From the IMG/VR virus record IMGVR_UViG_3300034105_000532, positions 1 through 29,191 of that record: a stretch of 29,191 nt of DNA. The stretch is one strand, 5' to 3'. The first letter of the stretch is position 1, and each line of letters opens with the position of its first letter. Below are positions 8,279 to 17,344 of the stretch, one piece after another. The stretch is from a virus. A program made the position numbers and the translations under genes. Below the pieces are notes generated by a model. That model had not been told where the DNA came from. It saw nothing but the letters and a program-made list of their open reading frames with translations, and searched no databases.

Positions 8279-9370
8279 TTAAACCTCTTCTAGCGTCATT
8301 GCGCAACCAAAATAGTATACACCACTAACCAAATCTCTTCTAATCAAATCTTCATTAAAATTAGTAATAAAGACATTAATTGTTTCTTCCGTATATGGAG
8401 TTAAACCACTTTCATCTTGACGAACAATTGTTAAAGTATGGATATCTGAATCCATTGCCTTATCTTTCAAGTAATTCCTAGACTCCCTGCGATCAACAGT
8501 TTCTTCGCTTTTATTAGGGATAAAACTCCATCTTGCATTAAAGGTTCTCTTAGACCCACCAAATTGAGCGGCGTTCTTATAATATCTAGATGAGTCACCA
8601 GCCCAATTTACATTTTCTATAAACACTGGGGCTGCAGAAATATCAAATGTTCTTGACTGGTTCGTCAAAGGAGCGCCATCAAGTAAAAGCAAGGCTCGTA
8701 TCAATGTAGAGTCGGCTGTAATGTTCGGACTAAACCTGATCATTTCTGCTGTTGTACTACTATTAAAATTGTTAATATTTATTCTAATAGTCGCAAGGAA
8801 TATGTCCACATTAACAGTGCTGGCATTTGGGATTGTTCTAACATTACCCAATACTGATATTAATGAACCAATCATTTTTATTCTGAGAGCACTAGTCGTT
8901 ACAGATGAGGTTGGGGTGATCGCTGAAGAAACCAAGACAATCCCAGTCGTTGTAGCAGAAGCGTTAGCTGACCCAGAAAGTTGAGCGCTACAGAATGCTG
9001 TTTTACTAGTGCTTGAAGTTAGTGAAGATGTACACGCTATTGAAGATGCGGCATATGCTACCTTCTGAATGGAAGTTGATACACTCACTGACCCAGAAAG
9101 GGTAGTGGCTGAGCCTTCTCTTATCGTTGTAGCTACAACAACATCTGCCGCTAGTATATCGGTAACACTAACCTCAGCAAAAATTATTTTTCTAGCAACA
9201 ATTGATACATCAGCACTAGCAGATAAGCTTGCTGAAATGGGCATTACTTTTGTTGCATTAACTACAATGCTAGCATTACCAGACAGTGATAAAAGTATGC
9301 TATCGTCAGCATTATAAAAATCTATGCCATTATTAAGAGGATCGCTAAAGCTGTAGAAATTGCCTGCCAT
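8279..9370 (-). CDS. Dit-like tail protein with N-terminal 20-residue repeat region
   Basis: A 363-aa protein in two parts. Residues 28-186 form about eight units of about 20 residues, Ser/Ala/Thr/Val-rich, many opening with a SLSGxAS-like strand (SLSGNASIVV, TLSGSVSVST, QLSGSANASA). Residues 246-363 are a second copy of the protein encoded just upstream: KRTFNARWSFIPNKSEETVD, RRESRNYLKD and NEDLIRRDLVSGVYY match SFTYLPDKPSETIDGRKSRN, NYLYDLA and SETLIRRDIPNQCAYY. That placement after the tape measure gene suggests a distal-tail (Dit-like) ring component; the repeat region may be a projecting beta spacer. The duplication is clear from sequence, while the Dit assignment is from position and general character. 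Confidence 0.75.
   Translation of the reverse strand: MAGNFYSFSDPLNNGIDFYNADDSILLSLSGNASIVVNATKVMPISASLSASADVSIVARKIIFAEVSVTDILAADVVVATTIREGSATTLSGSVSVSTSIQKVAYAASSIACTSSLTSSTSKTAFCSAQLSGSANASATTTGIVLVSSAITPTSSVTTSALRIKMIGSLISVLGNVRTIPNASTVNVDIFLATIRININNFNSSTTAEMIRFSPNITADSTLIRALLLLDGAPLTNQSRTFDISAAPVFIENVNWAGDSSRYYKNAAQFGGSKRTFNARWSFIPNKSEETVDRRESRNYLKDKAMDSDIHTLTIVRQDESGLTPYTEETINVFITNFNEDLIRRDLVSGVYYFGCAMTLEEV
8813..9289 (-). repeat. Degenerate 60-bp repeats coding 20-residue beta units
   Basis: Within the 363-aa Dit-like protein, residues 28-186 divide into roughly eight 20-residue units (one of 22), aligned on L-S-G/A-S-x-x-x-S-x-x followed by a hydrophobic strand. Copies are diverged at DNA level, so this is an old protein repeat rather than a fresh tandem array. 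Confidence 0.6.
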
Positions 9371-9372
9371 GT

Positions 9373-9783
9373 CTACTTCTCTTTAAGAGTAATCTCAACA
9401 TTGTAATAAGCACATTGGTTGGGAATATCTCTTCTAATTAATGTTTCTGAATATGATTCTACATAAACAACTGTATTATAGAACGGGTCATCAGGGTCCA
9501 ATTTAATTGATAGCGTAGCTGATGATGGAGCTCTAGCGAGATCGTAAAGATAATTCCTGCTCTTGCGACCATCAATAGTTTCTGATGGTTTATCTGGGAG
9601 ATAAGTAAAAGAGAGAGTATAATTATTCTTTGCATTCTTGATAAATCTTTTTCTATTCCCGTTTAAAAGTTCAGCATTCGCAGCCGATGTGGACATACCC
9701 CCAGTAAATAAACGGTTATGCTCAGTAATCTCTTCCCCATTAAGGACAACAAGATGGGTGATGTTTGGTTGCTGTACAGCCAT
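9373..9783 (-). CDS. Distal tail (Dit-like) protein
   Basis: A 136-aa protein encoded directly after the tape measure gene, with a 1-nt TAATG overlap. It opens MAVQQPNITHLVVLNGEEIT, has a basic loop NRKRFIKNAKNNYTLSFTYL and ends YYNVEITLKEK. Its last 95 residues are paralogous to the C-terminal domain of the next protein. Proteins immediately after the tape measure in siphophages are usually Dit, the ring that closes the tail tube and carries the tip. Length is short for Gram-positive Dit proteins, so it may equal only the ring-forming domain. Family membership is inferred from position and predicted beta content; no signature motif proves it. Confidence 0.65.
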   Translation of the reverse strand: MAVQQPNITHLVVLNGEEITEHNRLFTGGMSTSAANAELLNGNRKRFIKNAKNNYTLSFTYLPDKPSETIDGRKSRNYLYDLARAPSSATLSIKLDPDDPFYNTVVYVESYSETLIRRDIPNQCAYYNVEITLKEK

Positions 9784-12700
9784 TAGTTAATACCATTATA
9801 GCTTGTAAATGTTCTGGACTCATTGCCAGCAGCTTTATTCATTTTTGGAAGAACATTAACATTGTAACTCTTCATCATTGACTTAAACCATTCCTCTTCC
9901 CCGACAAATGTTTCAACATTAATATTTACAGTGGATACGCTAGTTGCGCCACCACCAGAATAAGATGGTGATCCAGAAGGTGCGCTAAACCTTGATTGGT
10001 TAATATTCTGCATTGTTCTTGCGCCCATGTTCTTCATAGCGCTAGCGCTGATTCCATAATCTCCGCCCTGTAGCGCTGCAGAGAACGACATTGAAGGTGC
10101 GCTAGGGACATAACCGCCCTTGGCAAACTTTGGCATAAGATTATTATTAAGCTTTTCTAATGCACCAATGCCTAATCTTGAAACTGCTTTTGCATTAATA
10201 ATATATTCCCCACCATGAAGTAATGCGGGGACACCTTGCTGTGTAGGGGCATTTATATATCCACTCGGGATCATTCCACCCTTAGCTCTTGTAACAACAG
10301 CATTACCTATATTTGATCCTGGTCTACCAACACCAGTAATATATTGCTGGTATGTCAACGGGGCTTGTTTTCTCGCAGCTCTGGCTATATTATTATTCTC
10401 AAATGCATCAGCTCTGCCGCCCTGCGTGGTAGGAGTAGTAGGCGTTGTAGGTGGGGCATCAACACCGCCAGCATTACTCTGGGCATCCGCTGCCTGCTCT
10501 GCTGCAACTTTAAGACCTACCCACTTCAAAGTTGTTTCAGTTAACTTGTCTTTTAATTCGTCAAATAATGCTTTATTTATTTTAACATTACTTCTTAAAC
10601 TGTCCGTAATAGCTGTATTGCCATCAATAATAGCTTGATCATAAACTTTCTTAAAGTCAGTAACAAATGTTGTTGATGCTGCTGCAAATGGAGTTAGGAA
10701 CTCTTCGTTAACAATTCGCAAAATTTCTGTTTTAGCAGCAGTGAAATTTCCAACTAAACCAGTGGACACCAAACCAAAAGCATCAATAACACTTTGCTTC
10801 TTTTCCCCAAATTTATCGCCAATGCCAGTAAGCATTCCAAGAGTTGCACCAATAATAGATTGATCAGCTGGAGTAGCGCCCAACCCGTACTTCGTTTGTG
10901 CTTCTGTAACAAGATCACCTAGATTTGTGCTAAATGCACCAATAACCTTGTTTGGCATTTTATCATTTATTGTTGTAACAAACGCTTCAAACATATTTCC
11001 AAACTCTATGCCATTAGCCAGAGCTGCATCCGTAGTAAGCGTCTGTAGTAAACCAATTTGAGTTTGATAATCCTCAATTGTGACAGGAGGGAACTTAGTA
11101 ACTAAAGCTGCTGCTGCTTGGAAATCAGCAATAGACTTATCAAAGAAATCTGAAGCAGCAGTCTTCGCCTCGGCAATAGCAGCCTTAAGAGCATCAAGAT
11201 TTTCTTTTGCCAACTCCTGACCACGCTTTGTCTCAATAGATTTCATGTCTTCACTAAACGATTTCTCGTCTGCACCCTGCTGAAGTTGCATCATTCTTGC
11301 ATCATCAACCCGACCTTCATAGACAGCCAAGGCGTAATTTCTGCGGAACTGCTCATCAGTAAGAGCCTTTTCATCAATGCGCTTACGCTTCTCTGACTCA
11401 TAAGCCATTGTCTTCGTAAGAGACTCTTGTGCTTTTTCTAATTTATCAAGTGTTTCAATCTGGACATCAAATACTTTTAGGGCAGCATCTTTTTGTTTCT
11501 TAAGAGCATCTTCTGCTTGTGACACATACTTATCTACAGCATTCTTCAATTCACCAGCAACATAATCTTGTAGAGTCTGTAGGACATCTACAATCTCTTT
11601 CTTCATCGCCTCGCCAAGATCACCCTTTGCAAAACCATCACCCATATTGTCAGCAATTGCTTCACCACCAGCCACAGCCTCATCCTTTGTACCATCGCCA
11701 ATGCCCTTGACTGTTCCTTCTGATTTCTTAATACCTTTCTTGACTCCCTTATCAAGAAAATCACTAATAGATCCTGCGACAGAATCCACAGCCCCAAATG
11801 CGGCTCCCTTGCCAGCATCTACTAAACCATACAAGCCATCAATTACACCATCAATACCGTCACCAATAGAACTCAAAAATCCCATACCAGGAAGTTTTGA
11901 TAACCAACCAAATGATTTAGCAACAGCTTTTGGTATAAGTGTAAGAAAACCAATAACTAATTTTACACCAAGAGAAATAAGACCAATCATGCCCTTAACT
12001 AAAAGAGCAAAAGCTTTTACACCAAATTTAGCAACTTGTGCAAGAACTGCAGTCAGATAACCAAAAGCGTCACCCCATTTACCTGTAAATACAGAAACAA
12101 CAAACATTACAATATTTAGAATCATGTATAAGTAAGGCTGAACAACATTCATTACAAACTTCTGGAACACCACAGCGACAAATTTAACAGCTTTTGCAAT
12201 TCCGCCGAATGCTGAAACAAGACCACCCACCGCTGTTTTTCCTTCTTTACCACCTTTACCAAACATTGCAAAAAGATCAAGGAACGGTCTTGCAATTTCT
12301 TTTAAAGCATTCTTCAATATGTTAAATGCAGCTTTCAACGCTGAAAAAGCGCCAGCACCTGATTTTTTAAATTGATCAAAATTCTTAACAACGACAGTAA
12401 CTGCAATACCTATTACAGCAATTGCAATACCAATACCTGTTGAAATTAAAGCTAATCTCATTAGCTTCAACGCCATAGTGCCACCCTTAGTAGCACCCAT
12501 AAATCCTCTCATTGCAGTAGTAGCGTTTTTAATTTTTCCAGCTTCTTTGCCAAATCCAGCATCAGCATTTGCTTTAGCTAAATCAGCTACAGCTTTTTTA
12601 CCACCTTGCATAGATTTCGTATAAACACCACTAGGGCTGAGACTACTAACACCAGATTGAACTCTTTCCGCAACTCTCTGACCAAGTAAATTAGTTTTTA

Positions 12701-15700
12701 CAATACGAGACCCAATTCCGCCTCTACCAATTTTATTAGCAGTCTCTTGAGATATATCCATACCTTTATAAGATCTCTGCAAAGTCATTTGACCAGCAGT
12801 GCCTTTTGGTGTATTCGTAATTGTTTGTTTTAAACTAGTAGTTATACCAGCTTTGTCATAAGCTGCTTGCTTAGCAGCCATTGCTGCTCTTTTCTCTGCA
12901 GTTTTAATTCCTTGTAGATGTTGAGTCTTAGATGTTGCTACAGATTGCCTATAAGATTTCATTTGCGCAGCATTCTCTATTCTTATATCAGCCATCTTTT
13001 GCGCATGCAAAGCAACTTCGTCAGCCTGCTGTTGAGCAAAAAGGGTCGCCTGATTTGCTTTCATTTCAGCAAAAATTTTCTTTCTTAACCCCTGGCTTTC
13101 AAGCGGTCCAGCTGGGACACCAACTTGAGGGACAGCTTTTTGTAAACTAAGATCATAGACTCTTTTTGCAGAAGGAGACAAAGTAGCAACCTTGCTTTTA
13201 TCACGCATAGCAGCAATTGCATCTTCAATAGTATTATTATAAAACCCTAACTGCTTAGCAACTTTCCTTCTTTCATCATCTATTAATTGCGAAGTAACTG
13301 AGTTAAATGAAATTTGAGGTGGAGGAGTTAACTGTCTTACTGGCTCTAAATTACTTAAAGCCGATCTAAGAGATGGAGGTCTTTCAATTGCACTTCGCCC
13401 TAAAGCAAACTTTTGCCTTGCTGCTGCGGCACCAGTTAGCGCTCCTGCCTCTGGAATAACTGCTTCAGTTATCCCCGCACCCACCAAAGACATTTGTGAC
13501 CTACCACCAATCCTTTGAGTAGCTGTATTTCTTAAAGATTGATACAGTCTATCTATTTTTTGACGAGTAACTTCAGCAGTAGAACCAAAAGCTACCAATC
13601 CACCTTCGGCAGTTCTTATTTGAGGAAGCATTTTTGCAAATGTTCTACCTAGAACTCCCATAGATGCTTGGAAGGTACCTATTGTAATAACAATTGGACC
13701 CAGCACTGCAAGAAATGTAAGCACAATAGCAACAACTTTAGCAATACTGTCTCTAGTCGCTTGAGTTAAACCTTCCCAATACTCTTGAAATTGCTCAAGC
13801 TTTGCCGACAAAAATTTTATTGCAGGAGCAACTGCTCTTAGTATTTCAGCAGCAAAAAGTTTAAAGTTGTTCTTTATCTTCTGAACAGAAACAGATAAAG
13901 ACTTTAGGGATATATCTAATTCATTATTAGCTATTTCAGTAGCTGTTATCGGACCAGCCAATTCAATAAGCATCGCTCTTCCAGCTTCTGACGCAACTCC
14001 AGCAAAAGTATCTTTTCCTTCTGCACGATCTTTTCTAACTTGTACTGCAACGGCTTTTCGCGCTGCTTTTGCCGATTCAATATCTGTAGTAGACAACGCA
14101 CCACCTGCCCCTTTACCCTTGTAACCATCAACAGTTGCGCCAGCAGTTCCAGCAGCAACCCGAGCAAGAATTCCAATGTCCCTGAAATTTTCAATAGTAG
14201 CTTTTAGAGTTGTATTATTAAATGAATTAAATTTAACAATCGCTTCTTCTGCTATGTTTGCAAGTGAATTTTCTGCAGAGCCAGTTGTTTTTAATTGCTT
14301 ATCAAACAATGCCAATTGCTCAATGGCAATAAACATTCTTGGTCCCTGTCTTTTCTCAAACAATTGTGACATCAACTTCAAAGCGCCTTCTGTTCCTGCG
14401 GCGGAATCTTTAATTTGACTAAACACATCAACAATAGCTTGCAAACCAACTAGCCCAGTTTTTGTGGTTGAATTAAATGCCTGAGTTGCCTCAGTGTTGA
14501 CTCCGTACTGCGCTGCTAACTCAGCCATGAATTTTGTATTCTTTATAGTTGGAAGAATTAATCTCTGTAATGATGTTTTAATTGAAGTTGCTGAAGCTCC
14601 AACATCCAAGCCTGCAGCCTTCATAGGAGCAAGCATCGCTGCAGCTTCTGTCATGGAAAGACCAAAAGCTGTTGCCATTGACCCAACTTCTGGAAGAGAA
14701 TCAGCGAGGTCTTGGAGAGTCAGTGCAGTGACGTTTTCAATAGCGTTAAATATAGCAAGCTGAGTTTGTGCTGCTTTAATCGCCATTGTCTCTCGTTCAC
14801 GAGCATCTGTAACTAATCTGAATGCACCGTTTGCCTCATAAGCCCTCTTCGCATTAAAGAAAAGAGCTTGTGATAAATCTTTTGCTGCACCAATGTCCAT
14901 TCCACCAAGTTTTTCAATACTTGTTGTTAATGTTGTAAGCAATACAATATTCTCTTGTTGAACAATTCCAAGCTCTGCAAAATCTGATGCTAGACCAACA
15001 ACAATATCTTTTGAAACACCAAATCTGGAGCTAACACCCGTCAGCTGCGAGTCTAACGCCTTGAACGCAGATACCATCTGTTTCATCATTGCTGCCTGTG
15101 TCGCAGTTGGCATTTTCCCTTCCATCACACCAACTTTCACAGCGGCTTGCTCAGCACTCATTGCAACGCTGTCAAATACTTTTGATAACCTAGTAGCTTC
15201 TTTATCTACTGCCAACAACGACTGGAAACCCAACCTACCGAACAGCATGATAGGAGCTGTCAAGTTAATCATTAAGCTTCTACCAACAAATTGGGCATCC
15301 TTACCCATTTTTTGCATCTTCAACGAAACGCTAGCAACATCTGAACCAAACGCTCTAACCCTCGCACCACGCATGGAAGCGCTCATGACTTGCAACTGCG
15401 TTTTGGTTGATGCTAGTTCTCTACCTAAAGCAGTAGTTGGACCACCAGCTGTTCTGATTGCCCCTGTATAAGCAATAATATCAGCTTTAAGTCTTTTAGA
15501 TTCTTCGCCAAGAACTCTTTGGTTATCTTTTAATTCCTTAACAGTCTTGGCATGATCTTTCATACCACGATTTGTAATACCTAAAGCTTTATTTACAGCC
15601 CGACTTTGCACATCCAATTTGCTCATTGGAATCGTGATTTCTCTTAAATTGGCGGTTAGCGCTTTAACAGATGCGCTAAGATTAGCTACATCCTTAACCC

Positions 15701-15740
15701 CATTAGTATGGACATTGATTATAAGATCTACATCAGACAT
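9783..15740 (-). CDS. Tail tape measure protein
   Basis: A 1985-aa protein, the longest gene here, placed after the tail chaperones. Residues about 150-560 match the TP901-type tape measure core (SLMINLTAPIMLFGRLGFQS, SLPEVGSMATAFGLSMTEAA, KLMSQLFEKRQGPR). Hydrophobic segments lie near residues 667-690, 1091-1117, 1200-1218 and 1247-1270 and may insert in the host membrane during DNA entry. A long charged coiled coil covers about 1385-1540. The C-terminal region has the repeated tape measure motif ALLHGGEYIINAKAVSRLG and a Gly/Ser linker before the last 60 residues. It sets tail length; about 0.15 nm per residue would predict a tail near 300 nm before any processing. No lysozyme or NlpC/P60 motif was seen. 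The SD is weak, so translation may couple to the frameshifted chaperone gene 45 nt upstream. Confidence 0.95.
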   Translation of the reverse strand: MSDVDLIINVHTNGVKDVANLSASVKALTANLREITIPMSKLDVQSRAVNKALGITNRGMKDHAKTVKELKDNQRVLGEESKRLKADIIAYTGAIRTAGGPTTALGRELASTKTQLQVMSASMRGARVRAFGSDVASVSLKMQKMGKDAQFVGRSLMINLTAPIMLFGRLGFQSLLAVDKEATRLSKVFDSVAMSAEQAAVKVGVMEGKMPTATQAAMMKQMVSAFKALDSQLTGVSSRFGVSKDIVVGLASDFAELGIVQQENIVLLTTLTTSIEKLGGMDIGAAKDLSQALFFNAKRAYEANGAFRLVTDARERETMAIKAAQTQLAIFNAIENVTALTLQDLADSLPEVGSMATAFGLSMTEAAAMLAPMKAAGLDVGASATSIKTSLQRLILPTIKNTKFMAELAAQYGVNTEATQAFNSTTKTGLVGLQAIVDVFSQIKDSAAGTEGALKLMSQLFEKRQGPRMFIAIEQLALFDKQLKTTGSAENSLANIAEEAIVKFNSFNNTTLKATIENFRDIGILARVAAGTAGATVDGYKGKGAGGALSTTDIESAKAARKAVAVQVRKDRAEGKDTFAGVASEAGRAMLIELAGPITATEIANNELDISLKSLSVSVQKIKNNFKLFAAEILRAVAPAIKFLSAKLEQFQEYWEGLTQATRDSIAKVVAIVLTFLAVLGPIVITIGTFQASMGVLGRTFAKMLPQIRTAEGGLVAFGSTAEVTRQKIDRLYQSLRNTATQRIGGRSQMSLVGAGITEAVIPEAGALTGAAAARQKFALGRSAIERPPSLRSALSNLEPVRQLTPPPQISFNSVTSQLIDDERRKVAKQLGFYNNTIEDAIAAMRDKSKVATLSPSAKRVYDLSLQKAVPQVGVPAGPLESQGLRKKIFAEMKANQATLFAQQQADEVALHAQKMADIRIENAAQMKSYRQSVATSKTQHLQGIKTAEKRAAMAAKQAAYDKAGITTSLKQTITNTPKGTAGQMTLQRSYKGMDISQETANKIGRGGIGSRIVKTNLLGQRVAERVQSGVSSLSPSGVYTKSMQGGKKAVADLAKANADAGFGKEAGKIKNATTAMRGFMGATKGGTMALKLMRLALISTGIGIAIAVIGIAVTVVVKNFDQFKKSGAGAFSALKAAFNILKNALKEIARPFLDLFAMFGKGGKEGKTAVGGLVSAFGGIAKAVKFVAVVFQKFVMNVVQPYLYMILNIVMFVVSVFTGKWGDAFGYLTAVLAQVAKFGVKAFALLVKGMIGLISLGVKLVIGFLTLIPKAVAKSFGWLSKLPGMGFLSSIGDGIDGVIDGLYGLVDAGKGAAFGAVDSVAGSISDFLDKGVKKGIKKSEGTVKGIGDGTKDEAVAGGEAIADNMGDGFAKGDLGEAMKKEIVDVLQTLQDYVAGELKNAVDKYVSQAEDALKKQKDAALKVFDVQIETLDKLEKAQESLTKTMAYESEKRKRIDEKALTDEQFRRNYALAVYEGRVDDARMMQLQQGADEKSFSEDMKSIETKRGQELAKENLDALKAAIAEAKTAASDFFDKSIADFQAAAALVTKFPPVTIEDYQTQIGLLQTLTTDAALANGIEFGNMFEAFVTTINDKMPNKVIGAFSTNLGDLVTEAQTKYGLGATPADQSIIGATLGMLTGIGDKFGEKKQSVIDAFGLVSTGLVGNFTAAKTEILRIVNEEFLTPFAAASTTFVTDFKKVYDQAIIDGNTAITDSLRSNVKINKALFDELKDKLTETTLKWVGLKVAAEQAADAQSNAGGVDAPPTTPTTPTTQGGRADAFENNNIARAARKQAPLTYQQYITGVGRPGSNIGNAVVTRAKGGMIPSGYINAPTQQGVPALLHGGEYIINAKAVSRLGIGALEKLNNNLMPKFAKGGYVPSAPSMSFSAALQGGDYGISASAMKNMGARTMQNINQSRFSAPSGSPSYSGGGATSVSTVNINVETFVGEEEWFKSMMKSYNVNVLPKMNKAAGNESRTFTSYNGIN

Positions 15741-15785
15741 ATTTGTACCAATGTAAATTATCCCATTTTATTGAGAAATAAGCAA

Positions 15786-16423
15786 TCATGATTCTTCTGA
15801 ATAACCCAGACCAATAGCGGCATTCATAATGTCCCAACTACGCATAGCATCAATCGGAGCCCGATCTTCTGGTGTGTACCAATCTTCTTCAAAGTCAACA
15901 TCAGCACCCTGAGAGGCAGCCAGAGCTTTCATGTTTTTGCTAAACTCATTTGAACAAGCACGATACAATAAAAACAGTTCGTGCAGAATTAGAGATTCTT
16001 CTAACTGCTCTAAATTAGCCCATGCGCCAACCTGCACAAAGACTTCCGACTCATACTTCAGAAGGGGGATCTCATTCCAAGTTAGAGGATCTTCATCCTC
16101 ATCCCCACTTACTCGTTTGGGTTTGGGTCGTTCCCCATTGCAGCAGCCATGACTTCACCGAATGTACGCAAGTCAAGAATATCTTCAAGTGCATCCCTGT
16201 CTGCAGCCAATTCTGGGTCTGACTTACGCAAAGCAATAGAAGCTGCACTAACCATCTTATCAATGTCTTCGTCAGTCATTCCAGTCTCGCTATCAGATTT
16301 CATTTCATTCGCAACCTTCATAAACTCTCTAAGGTGCTTGATTGTCAAAGCCTTCACAACTCTTGTCTTACCATCAGAAAAAGTAATCTCAGTGCCTTTA
16401 AACAAATCAGTGTTTGTTGCCAT
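15786..16423 (-). CDS. Tail assembly chaperone GT (made by -1 frameshift)
   Basis: Ribosomes slipping -1 on CCCAAAC at 16121-16115 leave the 104-aa G frame and continue in an open frame to 15786, giving a product of about 212 aa. I translated the junction: after the slip it reads RVSGDEDEDPLTWNEIPLLK and runs without a stop into the 83-codon frame ending LGYSEES. That downstream frame has no ATG or SD of its own near its beginning (first plausible start is GTG at 16037), so it is an extension, not a separate gene. In siphophages the T extension binds the tape measure and recruits tail tube subunits. Position between tube and tape measure genes agrees. Slippage rate is not known. Confidence 0.88.
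16109..16423 (-). CDS. Tail assembly chaperone G
   Basis: A 104-aa protein, MATNTDLFKGTEITFSDGKT onwards, mostly helical and acidic, ending GNDPNPNE just past the slippery site. It corresponds to lambda gpG in role: it coats the tape measure during tail assembly and is absent from the mature tail. An earlier in-frame ATG lies 15 codons upstream, but the start at 16423 has AAGGAG about 8 nt before it and is preferred. A strong hairpin lies in the gap before it, which may tune its level relative to the tube protein. Confidence 0.85.
   Translation of the reverse strand: MATNTDLFKGTEITFSDGKTRVVKALTIKHLREFMKVANEMKSDSETGMTDEDIDKMVSAASIALRKSDPELAADRDALEDILDLRTFGEVMAAAMGNDPNPNE
16115..16127 (-). promoter_or_regulatory. 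Double -1 slippery site CCCAAACCCAAAC
   Basis: On the minus strand the G frame reads GAC CCA AAC CCA AAC GAG TAA. Both CCCAAAC heptamers are in the X-XXY-YYZ register (C CCA AAC) and share one C, and the zero-frame stop follows 3 nt after the second one. Slippage at either gives the same frame change, differing by two codons' worth of decoding. Confidence 0.88.
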
Positions 16424-16455
16424 TTGTATTGCTCCTTGTTTCATATTGGGGATAT

Positions 16456-16504
16456 AGAAAACTCCCAAGTTTCAGTATATCATACCGATCCTTGGGAGTT
16501 TCCC
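16456..16504 (-). terminator. Intergenic hairpin between tail tube and chaperone genes
   Basis: AAACTCCCAAG (minus strand, from 16501) pairs perfectly with CTTGGGAGTTT (to 16459), an 11-bp stem extendable to about 14 bp with G-U pairs. The 21-nt loop contains a smaller GTAT/ATAC stem. The right arm ends in TTTT, then CTATATCC, so the U tract is short. It lies after the tail tube stop and 33 nt before the chaperone start. It fits a leaky terminator or a processing/stability hairpin that keeps tube mRNA abundant. Confidence 0.6.
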
Positions 16505-16530
16505 TAGTACAAATAATTTATTGGTTTAAA

Positions 16531-17109
16531 TTAGATTTGGTCAATGATTTTGCCGTACTCATAACCCGAATCACCAGTTACTGGCAAAATACGGAATGAA
16601 GTTTCAAATACGGTAGCTTCTGCTCTTTTCATTGCAATCATTGAAGTTGTCATTGAGATTGCTCTCTTTGTGTTGAACTTACGAGTCTTCGTCACTGAGG
16701 CTGTTGAGCCAGGTGCTTGACCAGTTACTTGCAACGCATACTCAAAAGGGTTCACGCTTTGTGCACCGAAATGGAATGTTGTTGTGTTAGCTGCTGTGGT
16801 GTTTGCCTTAAGAGCATCTCCACCAATTGTATTATCGTAGTTCCAAGCCATTGCGAGGTTCTTTAATGTACCCTCAGCAAGAGTTGTCTTAACCATAACT
16901 TTAACCTTTGACTGAATGACTCGTGCAGCATCGCCGTACTGGTCAATTTCAATGTCAACCATATCTGGTTCCCACGAAATCTCAAGACCACCTTGGGTTG
17001 CGCCTACATCTGTCAAGCTATCAAAATCTGCGTTTGTCATCGTGATGTTAGAAAGACCAGTTTTAACTGTTGCCTCACCAACTACGATATTGGAAGTTGT
17101 TACTGCCAT
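16531..17109 (-). CDS. Major tail (tube) protein
   Basis: A 192-aa protein with a single SD of near-perfect form (AGGAGG) before its ATG, as expected for an abundant protein. It has the character of a siphophage tube subunit: N-terminal strand MAVTTSNIVVGEATVKTG, an early loop TQGGLEISWEPDMVDIEIDQ and beta-rich C-terminal half ending SGYEYGKIIDQI. The segment 'xxGGxxxxWxPxxxxxxxDQxG' matches the start of tube proteins in many actinophages. It lies between tail completion genes and the G/GT chaperones, the standard position. No Ig-like C-terminal extension is present. The gene is followed by a strong hairpin. Confidence 0.85.
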   Translation of the reverse strand: MAVTTSNIVVGEATVKTGLSNITMTNADFDSLTDVGATQGGLEISWEPDMVDIEIDQYGDAARVIQSKVKVMVKTTLAEGTLKNLAMAWNYDNTIGGDALKANTTAANTTTFHFGAQSVNPFEYALQVTGQAPGSTASVTKTRKFNTKRAISMTTSMIAMKRAEATVFETSFRILPVTGDSGYEYGKIIDQI

Positions 17110-17124
17110 TTTATTTTCCTCCTA

Positions 17125-17319
17125 TTACTCAAGGATAAAAATTTTTTTACCCTTGCGATCTCGCCATTTAGAAATCTTAATAGCGTTATCTAATTTTATT
17201 TCATTAGAGCGGCGACCTATTCCTACGCCTTTTTGCCACTCAAAATCATAAAGATCTTTTCCTAATTTTACGGCATACCCTGGGGTTTTGCCGATGTATG
17301 TAATTACAGTATACTTCAT
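17125..17319 (-). CDS. Small unknown protein between terminator and tube genes
   Basis: A 64-aa basic protein, MKYTVITYIGKTPGYAVKLG then DLYDFEWQKGVGI and a Lys/Arg-rich end. The ATG is preceded by AAAAGGAT, an SD-like run placed very close. Short proteins with a 'YxGxxPGYxVxxGxxxYxF' beta-hairpin opening occur among connector and tail genes of other phages, but I cannot name a family. The position suggests a minor assembly or completion factor. No signal peptide or membrane segment is seen. Confidence 0.65.
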   Translation of the reverse strand: MKYTVITYIGKTPGYAVKLGKDLYDFEWQKGVGIGRRSNEIKLDNAIKISKWRDRKGKKIFILE

Positions 17320-17344
17320 ATCCTTTTATGATACCACAAATTAG

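Noticed and set aside
11647-12060. Plus-strand open frame of 137 codons inside the tape measure gene
   Set aside because: It is antisense to strongly supported coding sequence, Pro/Ser/Thr-rich as expected of a shadow frame, and lacks an SD.
9783-15740. Peptidoglycan hydrolase domain in the tape measure protein
   Set aside because: No NlpC/P60, M23, lysozyme or transglycosylase motif was recognised; the C-terminal region is coiled coil and Gly/Ser linker.
15786-16037. Independent 83-aa gene starting at GTG 16037
   Set aside because: The frame is open upstream to the slippery site and no SD precedes the GTG; it is better read as the frameshift extension of chaperone G.
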